Virus record (IMG/VR): IMGVR_UViG_3300029266_001866
Span: 1 to 28,437 of that record
Reading direction: 5' to 3' (one strand)
DNA length: 28,437 bases
Origin: a virus
How positions within the stretch are numbered: the stretch's first letter is position 1; each line of letters opens with the position of its first letter. Made by a program: the position numbers and the translations under genes. Below, in pieces: positions 7,670-18,100 of the stretch. The notes beneath the pieces were generated by a model. That model made no database searches. It was not told the DNA's origin and was given only the letters and a program-made list of their open reading frames with translations.

Positions 7670-10600
7670 TTAGGACTGAGTCATCGGCGGCGGAGTACCC
7701 TCTTCAACATCGCTATGGCGAATAGACCCACCAGTGACTTGCAAAAAGATTCTCATACCATTACCATTAGGTAAAGTAGATGGCATTCCTTCATATTTTC
7801 TTTTATGTTTTTTCCATATATAAAGTTTATCATCTGGCCCGGTGTGGCCCCCATATGCACCAGCTGCAACAGCAGAGACACTAAATCTATTTGCCGCGGA
7901 ACCTGAAGAATCTGCAGCTGAGAAGGACTGAACCATTGCCAGTTGAGCTGGAGTGGAAGCAGTTGTGTTTTTACCATCAGAATCGGAATACTTATCTATT
8001 TCTACATAACCAGCTTGAGTACTAAAATCAGCAGAAGAAACACAAATCAAATCAAGTTCGCTTTCTGGATAGTAGAATCTCTGACTTGTTAATTGAGTTG
8101 GAAAAGAGAATACAAAATTTCTACCTTGAGTAATTGAAAGTTGTTCTTGTGGATTGATAATAGCATGTGAATCTATTTCGTGCATTGTTGCAGAAACATG
8201 ATAATCCCAAGGTTTCAATACATCCTTTTCTCTTACAATAAACCGATTTATCGACTTAACTTCATTCAAATTTGTCTCTGGGAAATTCCTATCTTCTGGT
8301 CTAGAAATAATGAAAGTTCCTTGAGAAGGATTTGCAGTCTGATAATTCACCATAGAAATTGAGAATGTTGTTCCTGCCCGTGGCGAAATTTTGAAGAATA
8401 GAGATTTATTCCAAAAATCATACATATATTCGTTGCGTTCGACACTATTAGTCCAAATAACATCGCCAGGCAATTTATCTTTAAGACTATTAATATTTGC
8501 AGATTGTACCAAATTACTACTTGTAAATGTCCATTCGGGGAAATCTCCGTTTGCAGCTGTCCAACCAGTGGGAGTGACACCCAGCTGAAAATAATTTTGC
8601 CATTGGTGGAAAAACTTTCTACCAGTAGAAGCATTATTTGTATTAAATGTAATTTTGTTTACACCAGCACCTGTTGCTGTTGGGTCCATGCCAGGAATTA
8701 ATTGATTGAAGTTAGGAAGAGTAGTAGAATCTGGATTGGGAATTTTAAAATCGGCCCCAATAATTGTAACGCCTGCAGCATCCATCGATTGCAAAAATCT
8801 TGGAACTGTAGTGGGATCGCCACGCATTACCCACTCATCATATGTAAGAACATATGACTGTGTATCTCTTTTAATTTCTATGTCATCTAATGCCACTACC
8901 ATAGATTCGAATACTTTATTTACATTGTCCGGTTGAGCAGTATATAAAATATCTAACAGAGCTGAGTCACCACTCTTGAAACTAGACATATTTACATTTT
9001 CGGCCGCAGTACCAATTCCACTACCAGATGCAGAAGCATTTTTAAATGTAGACATTCTTTCTAATAGATTTGATGGCCAAACAATATTTTCGGACATCTG
9101 GGAAGCAGTAGTATTTCCTAACGACCAAGACGCAGCAGGAGATGTTGTCGTCAACATATTGGCACCAGTACTTGTCGGTACTCTAATGAAAGCAGGCGGG
9201 CCTGCGACTTGAAAGATAGATCCTGGCGATGGCGAAGCATCTAACGCAATAGAAGTATCTCTGCGTCTAGGTAATGAATTAAATCCTGTTATTGCCAAAT
9301 CCGTAATTCTTGATTCTGGTCCTGTTTTTCCCTCCACAGGAAGAGTTGCCAACTTACCTTTTGCTACTCTGGTCGCATCTGTTATGGTTGTGTAAGGAGA
9401 TGTTGTACCCGCATGTGCGGTAAAATCAGTAGAAACATCGCCTGTAGTCGAGGAGCCCATTTCCAATTCCAATCCACCAGCTGCAAGAATACTCGGCAAC
9501 ACAGCGGGATCTGTTGTTGAGTCATACAACTCGCCAGCTCCGGTGGCACCAAGGTCTTGTGATGAAACAATTGTCAACATACCGCTTGTAGGATCCCAAA
9601 ACTTAATTCTGCCACCCCAATTATCTAAAGTAAGCGGATCAGAATCGGGGTCGATTTCCATCATGACATAATGACCTACCAAAAATTCGGGTAGGAGTCC
9701 TGTCCCAGAGTCTCTTTCGATACGGAAAGTCCATACCTTTTCAGACCAGATATTTGTAGTGCCAGCACCTATATTACCTGTAATTCCTCTATATAAATCT
9801 GTTTTTATATCTGTTGTGGATAACGTGGTTGGTGTGACTTGTCCTTTAGCGGTACTAGAAGCATACCCATAACCATTAAAATCAATAGCATTTATCAATC
9901 CATCGAAAAAAGTCGACTCTCTATTCACATAAATTGTTGGTGCTTCTGTCTTATATAGATTACCTAAAGAACTATAGATAGCATCTGGTTTTGACAAATC
10001 TTCGGTATCTTTTGTAGCAAAATATGGAGTCAAAGACGAAACATCGACAGGTCTCTTTGATGGCGAATAAACACAATGAACAGGTGATTTATCTGTAAAT
10101 TCTGGTTCACCTGTAGTTTGGTTGACGTGTCTCTGTACTACGAACCAAGCATAGTCATCGTCTTGATCTACTGAAGATTGATCAAATACGAAAAGAGCCA
10201 TACCATGATCGGTACATGTCATTTTATATGTCATTGGATACGTGCTTGCAATATTTTGTTCTATTTGGCGCTTTTTAAACCACTGCGACTTTGCCCGAGA
10301 AATAGACAAAGTGGCTCCACGTCCAACCCCAGAGGTTTTATAAACATCACACAGTTCGCCAGGTTCTCTAAATATCGGAGATTTTACCCCATCTCGTACA
10401 TCCATAGCAGAAATAGTGCCGTCATCTCTTAATTGATATTCTGTTCCAACATTTACTTTGATAGACAATGTTGACGGATCCCACTCAAACCTTACCCGCC
10501 ATTTCTGTGGTTTTCTATTACTTGCGGGGTGATTGCTGTTGGTCCAACTAAGATTGCTGTCCGACAAAAGATCGACGCCTTTATCTGACTCTATCAAAAA

Positions 10601-12202
10601 TTTGTCGGTTATTGTTCTCAGTTTATTTTTAATGTCTATTTCGTTAGAAGAAGATAGAGGGGCTGGGAAAATTAGTTTAAATGGATTTGCAAATTCTTCA
10701 TTTTCCAACATAGACAAATTAAACAAATCGCCATCTTTGATTTTTACAATATTTATGTGTCTTGCACTTGTAGCGGGAATGACGCCGGTATTACTTACAC
10801 CAACAATAGTATTGGCGGCATCCGCTTGTGCGGTCACGATATGCGGGTCTACATTGAGTACCGGAGCATGCCAACCAAAGTATGCATTTTGTGGATTATT
10901 GGGGTCCATTGAGGCGTTTGAAATGCCGCGAAATGCCTTACTAAATGTCCAATATTTGTTGCAATCGGCATCTGTTATAGTGTTATCTATAACTTGATCA
11001 TCATGTGGAAATGCAAGATCTGCTGCGCTGCCAGAGCCAGTATCGGCGGTAACTTGATTTGGTCCCAATCCTTTTCTTCCTACCAATGCACCAAAAGGAA
11101 CATCTATAGATTTCTTCCAGATATAAGAAATAGTTATATTAACATTAGTCAAATCGGCAACCCATGTCATCTGATCGGTTCTTTTTAATTTAAAAGTTGC
11201 TTTTCTAGTAACATCATCGGAAGATACTACCCAATCATTATTTGATAATAATTGATTGTTTATAGAAACTCTAAATTCTCCAGCACCCAAATCAGATTCC
11301 ACTAATGGAAAATCATTCATAAGTTCGACATATGTAGTTCTGTCAGTTGCGTCTATGTTTGGAAAAGTAGAGGCAATGTTTAGGGCCATGTTACTTTCTC
11401 TATGTTCTTTTACAACTTTCCATAAATATTTTACATTTCTTTGAGTGGCTTGAATTCCTTCACCAGTAAAAACATCATTGTATTCTATCGACAATGGATT
11501 TTTATATACCCTAATTTGATCAACACCAGCGGCTTGAGGCATACCACCCTTAGTTGGGTCGACCTGAGCGACATTATTACCACCTACTATAGTGCCTAAA
11601 GCAATATCAGCTTCAAATTCTGACCCTGTTTCTCCGGTTGTTCCCAAGTTAATTGTTTTTTGATTACCGAAATGGGCTTTGAAAATTTCAGCACTATTAA
11701 ATGGATGGAGACAGAAATCGTGTGCAATTTGAAACAACAATCCGCCGTCACCTTTAAATTTCGATACATCTTCTATATAAGAAATTTCTACCTTTTCCCC
11801 AGACATGGGAGCCGACTGTGCATTAAATACGATGGCACCAAATTCTCCATATTTAGAATCATATTCTACCGACCCACGGCCTGCAACTAAAGAACCTTCT
11901 GTATATAAATCTTCTTTAAATGCTTGATCTTCTGTTACAGCGACTGCGTTGGTTTGTGTCCCAACACCAGTTGCAGTGGTGTTTTCAATATTTACACCTA
12001 GAGAAGCGGATCCTCTTTCTAGGTGAATTCTAACTTCACCCATGCGGATATCCCAACCCCATGATTTATCTTTAAAATCGGGTAATGATCTTAATACATA
12101 AACAGAATTTCCTGCTATGGCATTATGAACTTCGTATTGTTGCCTGTGAGGCACTTGTATAACGTCATTTCTCTGAATGCTAAATCCGCTTGCAATAGAC
12201 AT
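7670..12202 (-). CDS. Large virion structural protein, paralogue B (1510 aa)
   Basis: Start ATG at 12202 has AGGAG six bases upstream and an exact late promoter 28 bases upstream. It aligns by eye with paralogue A at the N-terminus (GFSIQRND at residues 6-13), in the middle (RKPQKWR near 564, DQDDDYAWFVVQRHVN, SPVHCVYSPSKRP near 707) and at the C-terminus (RFIVREKDVLKPWDYHVSA from about 1320, NPQEQLSITQ, GNGMRIF near 1480). The stretches between these modules differ greatly, so the pair looks like a conserved scaffold with variable insertions. No signal peptide or catalytic motif is seen. It probably forms part of the tail or fibre network; no T4 counterpart is recognised. The stop is 48 bases before the next start, with a promoter between. 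Confidence 0.85.
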   Translation of the reverse strand: MSIASGFSIQRNDVIQVPHRQQYEVHNAIAGNSVYVLRSLPDFKDKSWGWDIRMGEVRIHLERGSASLGVNIENTTATGVGTQTNAVAVTEDQAFKEDLYTEGSLVAGRGSVEYDSKYGEFGAIVFNAQSAPMSGEKVEISYIEDVSKFKGDGGLLFQIAHDFCLHPFNSAEIFKAHFGNQKTINLGTTGETGSEFEADIALGTIVGGNNVAQVDPTKGGMPQAAGVDQIRVYKNPLSIEYNDVFTGEGIQATQRNVKYLWKVVKEHRESNMALNIASTFPNIDATDRTTYVELMNDFPLVESDLGAGEFRVSINNQLLSNNDWVVSSDDVTRKATFKLKRTDQMTWVADLTNVNITISYIWKKSIDVPFGALVGRKGLGPNQVTADTGSGSAADLAFPHDDQVIDNTITDADCNKYWTFSKAFRGISNASMDPNNPQNAYFGWHAPVLNVDPHIVTAQADAANTIVGVSNTGVIPATSARHINIVKIKDGDLFNLSMLENEEFANPFKLIFPAPLSSSNEIDIKNKLRTITDKFLIESDKGVDLLSDSNLSWTNSNHPASNRKPQKWRVRFEWDPSTLSIKVNVGTEYQLRDDGTISAMDVRDGVKSPIFREPGELCDVYKTSGVGRGATLSISRAKSQWFKKRQIEQNIASTYPMTYKMTCTDHGMALFVFDQSSVDQDDDYAWFVVQRHVNQTTGEPEFTDKSPVHCVYSPSKRPVDVSSLTPYFATKDTEDLSKPDAIYSSLGNLYKTEAPTIYVNRESTFFDGLINAIDFNGYGYASSTAKGQVTPTTLSTTDIKTDLYRGITGNIGAGTTNIWSEKVWTFRIERDSGTGLLPEFLVGHYVMMEIDPDSDPLTLDNWGGRIKFWDPTSGMLTIVSSQDLGATGAGELYDSTTDPAVLPSILAAGGLELEMGSSTTGDVSTDFTAHAGTTSPYTTITDATRVAKGKLATLPVEGKTGPESRITDLAITGFNSLPRRRDTSIALDASPSPGSIFQVAGPPAFIRVPTSTGANMLTTTSPAASWSLGNTTASQMSENIVWPSNLLERMSTFKNASASGSGIGTAAENVNMSSFKSGDSALLDILYTAQPDNVNKVFESMVVALDDIEIKRDTQSYVLTYDEWVMRGDPTTVPRFLQSMDAAGVTIIGADFKIPNPDSTTLPNFNQLIPGMDPTATGAGVNKITFNTNNASTGRKFFHQWQNYFQLGVTPTGWTAANGDFPEWTFTSSNLVQSANINSLKDKLPGDVIWTNSVERNEYMYDFWNKSLFFKISPRAGTTFSISMVNYQTANPSQGTFIISRPEDRNFPETNLNEVKSINRFIVREKDVLKPWDYHVSATMHEIDSHAIINPQEQLSITQGRNFVFSFPTQLTSQRFYYPESELDLICVSSADFSTQAGYVEIDKYSDSDGKNTTASTPAQLAMVQSFSAADSSGSAANRFSVSAVAAGAYGGHTGPDDKLYIWKKHKRKYEGMPSTLPNGNGMRIFLQVTGGSIRHSDVEEGTPPPMTQS

Positions 12203-12229
12203 TAAGGTCTCCTATCTAGTTTTTCTTTA

Positions 12230-12237
12230 TATTTATA
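12230..12237 (-). promoter_or_regulatory. T4-type late promoter TATAAATA
   Basis: Exact minus-strand TATAAATA lies in the 65-base gap before the 1510-residue gene, 28 bases from its ATG. The downstream leader ends in AGGAGACC, as does the leader of the next paralogue, so promoter and leader seem to have been duplicated along with the gene. Confidence 0.8.
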
Positions 12238-12267
12238 AAAAATATTTTGTTGATTTTGTTTTTGCAA

Positions 12268-14616
12268 TTAAGGCGTATATTCAACTCCAATTGCATCGTT
12301 TACATCTAATATTACATCGCTATTGTGAATATTTTGGCCATTGACTAATGCCATAATCCGCATACCGTTTCCAAATGCGGCTGTAGACCGCATACCTTGA
12401 TATCTGCGCTTATCTGTGTTTGTTCCATCATATTTGTAAGTTGTCATAGGAATATTACTAGATTCAGCAACCACTTCGGCAGATGAGAAACAAATCAAGT
12501 CCATCTCTTCTTTTGGATACATAAATCTTTGTGTAGTCAGTCCTGTAGGAAATGTTATAACAAATCTGTTTTCGTCTGTAATAGATAATTGTTCGAGTGG
12601 GTTTATAACTGCGTTACTATCTATCTGATGTCGTGTGGCAAATTTATGAACATCTGTAGGTTTTAAAATGTCAAATTCTCTTGCAACAAATCTCCAAATA
12701 TTTTTTGCAGTATATTCATCTGCAAGATAATCTTCTCTATCATATGGACTAAGAATATAGAATGTTTTACTATTATCTAAATTTGATAAGTTGTATGTGT
12801 TACCTCGTTCGTCATAAACTGTATCTACTACTGTTTGTGCATTTTGTAAATTGGCCGCATCCTGAGAAAAGTATATTCCCGCATCTCTGGAATATAATGA
12901 ATCTCTTGAACAAGAATACATTACATGTACTGGAAATTTAGAACCTTCATCGACTCTTGGTATACCAGTTTCATTATTTACAGTTCTTTGAATTGCGATC
13001 CATGAATAATCGTCTGCTTGATCTGAAGATGCATCATCGTGAATATATAAAAATATCCCTTTTTCTGTCATAGTCAATCTATATGAAAATGGATATGTTC
13101 CTTGCAATACTGGTTCTGTTTTTGGAAATCTTTTAAACCAACCCGAACCCTTTTTCTTATTTCTAAATCTGAGAGATCTATTGTTTATATATTTTTTATG
13201 TCCCGATGATGAAGTTGGCGCAGTAGCAGTTCCCCATAAGGCGGAGTTAGCAGCGGCAAGAGTGGTAGTAGGAACATATACTGTTAATAATGGAAATTCA
13301 GAAAATGTTTTTGCAGAAGATGTGCCCACTCCCGAAGTAACACTGCCCCCACTAACATATTGTTGAGCAACAGTCCAACCACTACCGTTTAGTGGTATGG
13401 TACAATTGGAATTCATATAAACAGAAAATTGACCAGTATTTCCCGAAATAGGTTTTACATAATATGTGTTGCCGTTTAGTGGATTTATAGTCGGCGAAAT
13501 ACTAGAAAATGCTACTGGTTGTCCCTGCGTATAACCATGAGGGCTGGTTGTGGTTACTACTACAGGATTTGTGTTAGAGACACCTGATATACTTATCGAA
13601 GTACCAGTGTTTGCGATTGCTCCATCATATTGATTTGCTGCATATTGATCTAAAAACACTGGATAGTAAAATAGTTGATTTGGGTCTCCACCGATCAAAG
13701 TACCCTCTACATAATAAGGCCCTGTATTAGAAGGATCGGACAACACAGTAACGTCCTCATAAGTCAAATCTACACACTCGCCAGGAAATCTTAAAATAGA
13801 TGTATCGACTGTCGATCCATTTTCTAAGGTGATTATTCCATTTGAATCCGATTGTGGAGATGAAATATCACCAGAAGCTAATAGTTGATTTGAACATCCC
13901 ACATTGACTTTGAACCATCCATACATAGGATTTGGAATACCTATTTGATCTTCCCAACCAGAAGTATTCGGAAATCCAGAATTAGGCAAAATAAAGGCAT
14001 CAGGTCTATATACACTGTCGGGATAATATGAATTTGGTTTGAATGTTTGTTCATTTATTTGATTTCCACCAGCATAATGATAGTATCCTAAAGAATCCAT
14101 TCTCAAATTTAGTTGATACAATTCATCTGCAAATTCTCTGTCTCCGGTCGCAGTCGAAAAATTATAATAAAGTCTAGGTCTTAAATCTAATTCGAATCTA
14201 ATTCTATAATTTTGGTCCAATCCTCTAGAAACTGTACCGTTGTTGGGTAAACTTTCGGTTGTTGTTTGGAAAAGCATAACGTGCTGGGCAGGGGCATTTG
14301 GTGTAGACTGACTATAATTTGCCGATCCTGCATAATTCCCAGAAGATGATGGGCTAGTAATTCCAATTTCTTGAAAAAATTGTTTTGTTATGGGTGTCCC
14401 AACATGATCGACTAATTCATTACCGGCATCTGGCGAACCATTAAACATTCCCCATTGGGTTTGCATATCTATAGCTAAGGCCATCATCATACCGCCAGTG
14501 ACAACTTCATTTCCATCTATAGAAGCTGTTCCTTCTATGGTCGTAAATCCGGTTCTTATTCTACTCATTCCATAATTCTTGAATGTAGAAAGATTTGTTA
14601 TTTGCCTTTGAGCCAT
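12268..14616 (-). CDS. Virion structural protein, paralogue C (782 aa)
   Basis: I place the start at ATG 14616 (MAQRQITNLS), ten bases after AGGA; a GTG two codons upstream (14622) is an alternative four bases after AGGA. The C-terminal half matches paralogues A and B: KTEP, YPFSYRLTMTEKGI and DDYSWIAIQRTVNNETG (about 500-555), FPVHVMYS (about 563), then WRFVAREFDILKP, NPLEQLSIT, FPTGLTTQRFMYP and GNGMRIM (about 643-757). It lacks the GFSIQRN N-terminus and is half as long. Residues about 343-428 hold a beta-rich insert (SPHGYTQGQPVAFSS, then NGNTYYVK) like the 'E1 FCCH-like' domain often found in marine phage virion proteins. It is probably the compact member of a three-protein structural family; role in the particle unknown. 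Confidence 0.85.
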   Translation of the reverse strand: MAQRQITNLSTFKNYGMSRIRTGFTTIEGTASIDGNEVVTGGMMMALAIDMQTQWGMFNGSPDAGNELVDHVGTPITKQFFQEIGITSPSSSGNYAGSANYSQSTPNAPAQHVMLFQTTTESLPNNGTVSRGLDQNYRIRFELDLRPRLYYNFSTATGDREFADELYQLNLRMDSLGYYHYAGGNQINEQTFKPNSYYPDSVYRPDAFILPNSGFPNTSGWEDQIGIPNPMYGWFKVNVGCSNQLLASGDISSPQSDSNGIITLENGSTVDTSILRFPGECVDLTYEDVTVLSDPSNTGPYYVEGTLIGGDPNQLFYYPVFLDQYAANQYDGAIANTGTSISISGVSNTNPVVVTTTSPHGYTQGQPVAFSSISPTINPLNGNTYYVKPISGNTGQFSVYMNSNCTIPLNGSGWTVAQQYVSGGSVTSGVGTSSAKTFSEFPLLTVYVPTTTLAAANSALWGTATAPTSSSGHKKYINNRSLRFRNKKKGSGWFKRFPKTEPVLQGTYPFSYRLTMTEKGIFLYIHDDASSDQADDYSWIAIQRTVNNETGIPRVDEGSKFPVHVMYSCSRDSLYSRDAGIYFSQDAANLQNAQTVVDTVYDERGNTYNLSNLDNSKTFYILSPYDREDYLADEYTAKNIWRFVAREFDILKPTDVHKFATRHQIDSNAVINPLEQLSITDENRFVITFPTGLTTQRFMYPKEEMDLICFSSAEVVAESSNIPMTTYKYDGTNTDKRRYQGMRSTAAFGNGMRIMALVNGQNIHNSDVILDVNDAIGVEYTP

Positions 14617-14648
14617 TTGCACCGATTCCTAATATTTTTAGTTTTCAT

Positions 14649-15116
14649 TTATTTATATGATATTTTTTTGTTAAATTCTGTTTCGTCTTGAATAAATTCT
14701 TTGTCCTTGTATTTATTCTCAATATCATATACGAAAGTTTTTGTATTACTCTCAGCCAGCTCAAAATTATGATATTTAACATATCTTTTCTGTAGTGCTT
14801 CTGCACCCGTCACTGTATACACTAACTTGCATTCGTTGTCAACCGCTAATTTGCACAGTTCATCTATACAGATTTTTAATGCCTTATGCGAATCCCTATC
14901 CGATATATTTTTGTCTCGCACTACCCATTCCATAAAACCGAAAGCAGTTCCTTGGCCGATATACAACCCGCCACCACAAATCGGTGTATCTTCTTTTTCT
15001 ATCATTATTCCTAATGGTGGCAAACACTCTATTGGTACAATTCCAAAATCCCATTGTTGCCACCATTTTGTTAAAAATTCATAATCTGTTTTCAAATTCC
15101 ATTTTCTAAAATTCAC
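14649..15116 (-). CDS. GNAT-like N-acetyltransferase (155 aa)
   Basis: The start is GTG at 15116, overlapping the TGA of the preceding fibre gene in GTGA, which suggests translational coupling; no other start fits before residue 38. The layout matches small GNAT proteins: N-terminal helices with WWQQW, strands with PICGGGLYIGQG and GFMEWVVRDKN, a helix (HKALKICIDELCKLAV), then VYTVTGAEALQKRYVKYHNFEL, like the typical 'N..a..lYeklGF' end of the fold. The canonical acetyl-CoA loop R/Q-x-x-G-x-G/A is not clear; the corresponding stretch reads RDKNISDRDSHK. Activity is therefore uncertain. Members of this fold sit beside tail fibre genes in other marine phages as I recall; a role in modifying the fibre or a host molecule is inference. 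Confidence 0.6.
   Translation of the reverse strand: MNFRKWNLKTDYEFLTKWWQQWDFGIVPIECLPPLGIMIEKEDTPICGGGLYIGQGTAFGFMEWVVRDKNISDRDSHKALKICIDELCKLAVDNECKLVYTVTGAEALQKRYVKYHNFELAESNTKTFVYDIENKYKDKEFIQDETEFNKKISYK
14650..14657 (-). promoter_or_regulatory. T4-type late promoter TATAAATA
   Basis: Exact minus-strand TATAAATA overlaps the TAA stop of the acetyltransferase gene and lies 34 bases before the ATG at 14616. It would drive paralogue C separately from the fibre/acetyltransferase pair. Confidence 0.75.
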
Positions 15117-18100
15117 TTGTTCATAATCTCCATTGTTTTTTGTTTTGACGTAGAATCTTGATCTCGCCAGTGATTAAAATATTCATCTCCGACTAACTGC
15201 AATTTTTCTTTTTCGTGCATTTCAAAATAATCGGTAAAAGTGATTCCTTCAATTTCGAGTCTACGATTTTCCGTACCGAAATTGTATGTAGTCACAACTT
15301 CATCCGAAATAAAGTTACTATCGGGAGAATCTTTCACTTGAATCCAATTACCATTTTCTAAAACCATATGCGATCCCGAAACTTTGATACCATGATAATC
15401 ATGCAAATCATCGGATAGAAATTTGCCACAAGCAAATATTCTGCCGCCAGTTTTAACACTTTCGCCTAGATCTATTGTTTCTATAGCCTTTTTTGTTCCA
15501 TCTTCCATTGTCACCATTGTGCCTGCAAGGAAACATAAATTAATATCCCACCACTTATCTTTTTTCTTCACCCATGTATGCGCTACAGTTGTACCCATAC
15601 CATTGTGTTGAACGCCTCTATAACCACAACTAAAATAAGTAGTATTTTCCACGGTTGTGTCATATACACTATATGCCAAGGATTGCCAATCAGATTTAAT
15701 CCAATAGATTGATTTACTAATTAAACCACCACGATCATTGAGTCGATCCGAATTTCGTGCAATCTCTTTCCAATCACTTTTCAGTCTAAAGTTTGAATGA
15801 ACCGTAACCTCTTCATCATCAGTGCCAAACTGATGCTGCCAGTAGAACCTCTCGTACAACTCAGGAAAATTACCCACATATTCAAACTCGGCCACCGCAC
15901 CCGTAGTTCCACCGCCGTCGAATTCCGCTTTTGTGATAATTCGTCCAAGGCGGTGAAACATGACCAGACGCATATAATCTTCGCCAAGTCTGACTGTCTC
16001 CGAGCCAAAGAGTTCTTTTATTCTTCCGCCGCTGATAGTCCAATCTCGGTGCCACGAATAAGGCCAAAATGATGGGCCATCGATCGGATGTCCAGTGGTT
16101 CCAAAAACAAGAGATTTTGATTCAGGCCCGTCCGTAACTAGGTCAATATTGTGGAATAATTCTGGGAAATTTGCAGGGGTTAGTTTTTTAGGAGTTGAAA
16201 TAGATCCGCCTTTAATTGTCCAGTTACTATTATATTCTACTAAAGTAAGTCCGTTGCCATTTTGATAATTGATTAAGTGAGCTTCGGGATGACGTTGTAC
16301 ACCGGAAGCGTTTGAGTTAGTTTTATCAATTTGAACAACGGCCGGACTATTCCCACTTAAATAAAACCCGCCCATTCCTTCATATGTAACTGCCATATCG
16401 GCACTTGCGAACGAGTTCATAGCACCACTATCGTCAAGTTGCATTTGATTTCTATTTCTCACATAAGATGCAACTCTATTATTCGATTCAACAGACCGGC
16501 CCGTTCCATCTAAATTCTGTGGTGTTAATACATATCTTTCCTGAGAGGCCATTCTAAATTCTACAACACTTTGACTTTTGCTTAATGTAAATGAAGCTGG
16601 TCCGCCGCCTCTATTTGTTGCAACAGCAGTTGACGCGACTTTTGTAAATGTCGCTGTGTTACTATAACTGCTTCGATGCGTCAATTCAAATTTAACAGGA
16701 CATGTTGAAATAAACCAATTATCAATATCTTCAAAATCAGTTTGATCTCTGGGTCTATATGATCCCGATACCTGTTCAACAGTGAGCGAAGTATCTGGAT
16801 TATTATATAATCCTTCTAAAGCAGGACTATTTAAAAATATTTTTCTTCCTAATACGTCTACCTTTACTGATTTTTTCCCCAAGTGACAAAATCTGGTTTT
16901 CATTGGCACATCGCCATTTTTTCCAATTCTAGCACTAAATCTTAACCGATACATTTTTGGATTATTTACATCGTTAGATCCCATTACATCTACACTTCTA
17001 GCAGAAGTCATCGATCCTTGAAAAGTTGTTACTCCGCGAACTGAAACACTTTTTGCATATGAAGATGCTAAAATATCACCAGAGTCATCTTCTAATATCC
17101 AGCCTGGGTGAGTCAATTTTGAATGAGAATGTCCATGAGATCCTATTATCTGAACGATACCATCACCGCCATAACCAGATTCGGAAATTTTTGAGCTCTG
17201 TGTGAAAGGAAATGTTTGCATTTCAATATCGTTGAATTGATTTTTACTATTTTTGCCCCCAGCCCCAACAGTAATATTTATTATATCCCCACCGTTTACT
17301 TCAAAGTCTCCGAAATATCCAGTAATACCAGCTTGTCCTGCTTCAGTGCCTGTATATCCGCTTTCTTCTGATCCGCGGCCGCCGTGTTGACCAGCTGCGC
17401 CGCCAACGCCAAAGGATATATCAGACACTTGAGTTATCTCAGTTTGGCGGGCCCCAGAATATGTGTATTCAATACCCGGCGCTCCACCTGTGCCAAACAA
17501 AGAATCTTCGCCGAGACCAGACTCACGGTTTACCGCATGACCACGATTATCTATATATGATACTTTGTGCAAAATGTTAATAGGAAAATTGTTTCGACCA
17601 AAAGAAATACTACCGTTAGCGGGAACCATTGTGTTTGATACGATATATTCTGTTGGTGTATCAGATGATTTATTTTCGTACGAAGTTGGAAATCCGCCAC
17701 TTACAATTGGGTTTTCTGGTGTAGATAATGTTTGATCGTATAAATTGCCTGTTTTAATGACTCCACCTACTTCAGAGACATCCCCACCGCCGGCGCCGCC
17801 TCTTAAATTTATAGCTGCGTCTTCCATCCAAATAGTAGAATCTCTACCATCATAACCTAGTTCAACAATACCTTTTGTTTTTCTATTTTTTAATTCATCT
17901 CCAGATACAATAGTTTTTTGGACGCTACCAGAACCACCGCCGGAAGATATCATAATTCTAAGTCTTTTGAATTTTTTGGGAACGATCATTCGCCACTCGC
18001 CGGGAGCAAAGCTTGTTGTAGGTAATCCCAAATCTCTAGCAACAGTAGAAGTATTCTCTAAAATTCTTTCGTATCTAAGATCCTCCCCCAATTCACTACC

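Noticed and set aside
10533-10997. Plus-strand frame of 154 codons with a hydrophobic stretch
   Set aside because: Antisense to the conserved region of paralogue B; no ribosome site, and the hydrophobicity follows from the complement of acidic codons.
15197-15535. Full splicing intein
   Set aside because: No terminal His-Asn plus nucleophile, no C-extein continuing a protein, and no endonuclease domain; a Hint domain fits better.
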